Positions 5,432-5,689 of a stretch of DNA of 5,689 bases are shown in pieces. Source of the stretch: Gp6-AA40 sp050742535 (GTDB taxonomy: Bacteria > Acidobacteriota > Vicinamibacteria > Vicinamibacterales > UBA2999). The notes beneath the pieces are model-generated. The model did no database searches and was not told where the DNA came from. It saw only the letters and a list, made by a program, of their open reading frames with translations. The stretch covers positions 1-5,689 of the forward strand of contig JBOGIQ010000371.1 of assembly GCA_050742535.1 (NCBI GenBank). Reading direction: 5' to 3'. How positions within the stretch are numbered: position 1 is the first letter of the stretch; every line of letters begins with the position of its first letter. The position numbers and the translations under genes are program-made.

Positions 5432-5689
5432 CTACGCCTTTACGGTTTCGGGCGGAGGGAGCGACATGCGCAGTCCCAGCACCATCAGAAGGACAATCAG
5501 CAGATTCATCTGCAGGCTGGCCTGAGCGCGCGCCGCTATCAGGACCTCCGTCATCGACAGGATCTGAAACGCGATGACCGACCCGAGCGCCGCCGCGGCG
5601 TAGACGCGCTGTTCCCGGCTTCCGCTTCGCCGCGCGCGGACGAGCGTGCGGATGATGACATACCAGAGGAACACCCATGCCGCCAGGCC
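5432..5689 (-). CDS. Multi-pass membrane protein, C-terminal fragment (O-antigen ligase-like)
   Basis: The reading frame is open to the right edge, so only the last 85 codons are visible; the stop TAG is at 5434-5432. The fragment reads GLAAWVFLWYVIIRTLV (a helix), a basic loop RARRSGSREQR, VYAAAALGSVIAFQILSMTEV (a helix), then LQMNLLIVLLMVLGLRM (a helix) and a short polar tail. A 'GL..W.FL' helix, a basic loop, then two closely spaced helices is how O-antigen ligase/polymerase (Wzy_C-type) proteins commonly end. No catalytic residues of that family are in the fragment, so the name is tentative and another polytopic protein is possible. It is followed at once by the palindrome, so it probably ends its own transcription unit. 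Confidence 0.6.
   Translation of the reverse strand, partial: GLAAWVFLWYVIIRTLVRARRSGSREQRVYAAAALGSVIAFQILSMTEVLIAARAQASLQMNLLIVLLMVLGLRMSLPPPETVKA

Noticed and set aside
5672..5674. GTG at 5674 as the start of the right-edge gene
   Set aside because: The frame stays open to the window end and the residues before it (GLAAW) continue the same membrane helix, so this is an internal codon of a truncated gene.
1..5689. CRISPR array, tRNA/rRNA, insertion sequence, phage or defence system
   Set aside because: No spaced direct repeats, RNA-gene motifs, transposase or integrase reading frames are visible. The window is almost fully accounted for by chromosomal-type housekeeping genes.

Overview
All genes in this GC-rich window lie on the minus strand, so they are read from high to low coordinates. 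The core is a tightly packed heme A / cytochrome c oxidase assembly operon. The organism is probably an aerobic Gram-negative-type bacterium, since it has a lipoprotein, signal peptides and a membrane-anchored M23 peptidase. The mix of ctaA, ctaB and DUF420 with carboxypeptidase-regulatory-domain proteins, plus the style of the intergenic repeats, suggests Acidobacteriota (Vicinamibacteria-like). That placement is inference from memory, not a search result.

Right edge to centre: positions 5689-5432 hold the C-terminal end of a multi-pass membrane protein resembling the end of an O-antigen ligase/polymerase. A near-perfect palindrome (5412-5431) follows directly after its stop. Next is a complete membrane-anchored M23 metallopeptidase (5368-3995) with an intact zinc site. 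It has no evident Shine-Dalgarno and a -10-like hexamer only 8 nt before its ATG, so it may be leaderless. A 49-bp gap with a possible promoter and a small hairpin separates it from the oxidase-assembly operon.

Centre to left edge, the operon runs: a cupredoxin-like lipoprotein with a full type-1 copper ligand set (3945-3172); ctaA heme A synthase (3172-2162, GTG start overlapping the upstream stop by one base); ctaB heme O synthase (2165-1236, ATGA overlap); and a DUF420/CtaM-like oxidase assembly membrane protein (1224-811). A 61-nt gap filled with tandem heptamers follows. Then come a secreted protein with a carboxypeptidase-regulatory domain and TPRs (749-87) and the signal-peptide start of another exported protein (from 87, TAATG overlap) that leaves the window.

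Functionally, CtaB farnesylates heme B to heme O and CtaA oxidises heme O to heme A, which is inserted into an aa3-type oxidase. The DUF420 protein probably helps maturation. The cupredoxin lipoprotein is the least expected member and may carry electrons or copper for the same oxidase. The oxidase subunit genes are not in the window and are predicted to lie to the left. I see no tRNA, rRNA, CRISPR array, insertion sequence or phage gene, and no gene-free stretch longer than 63 bp.
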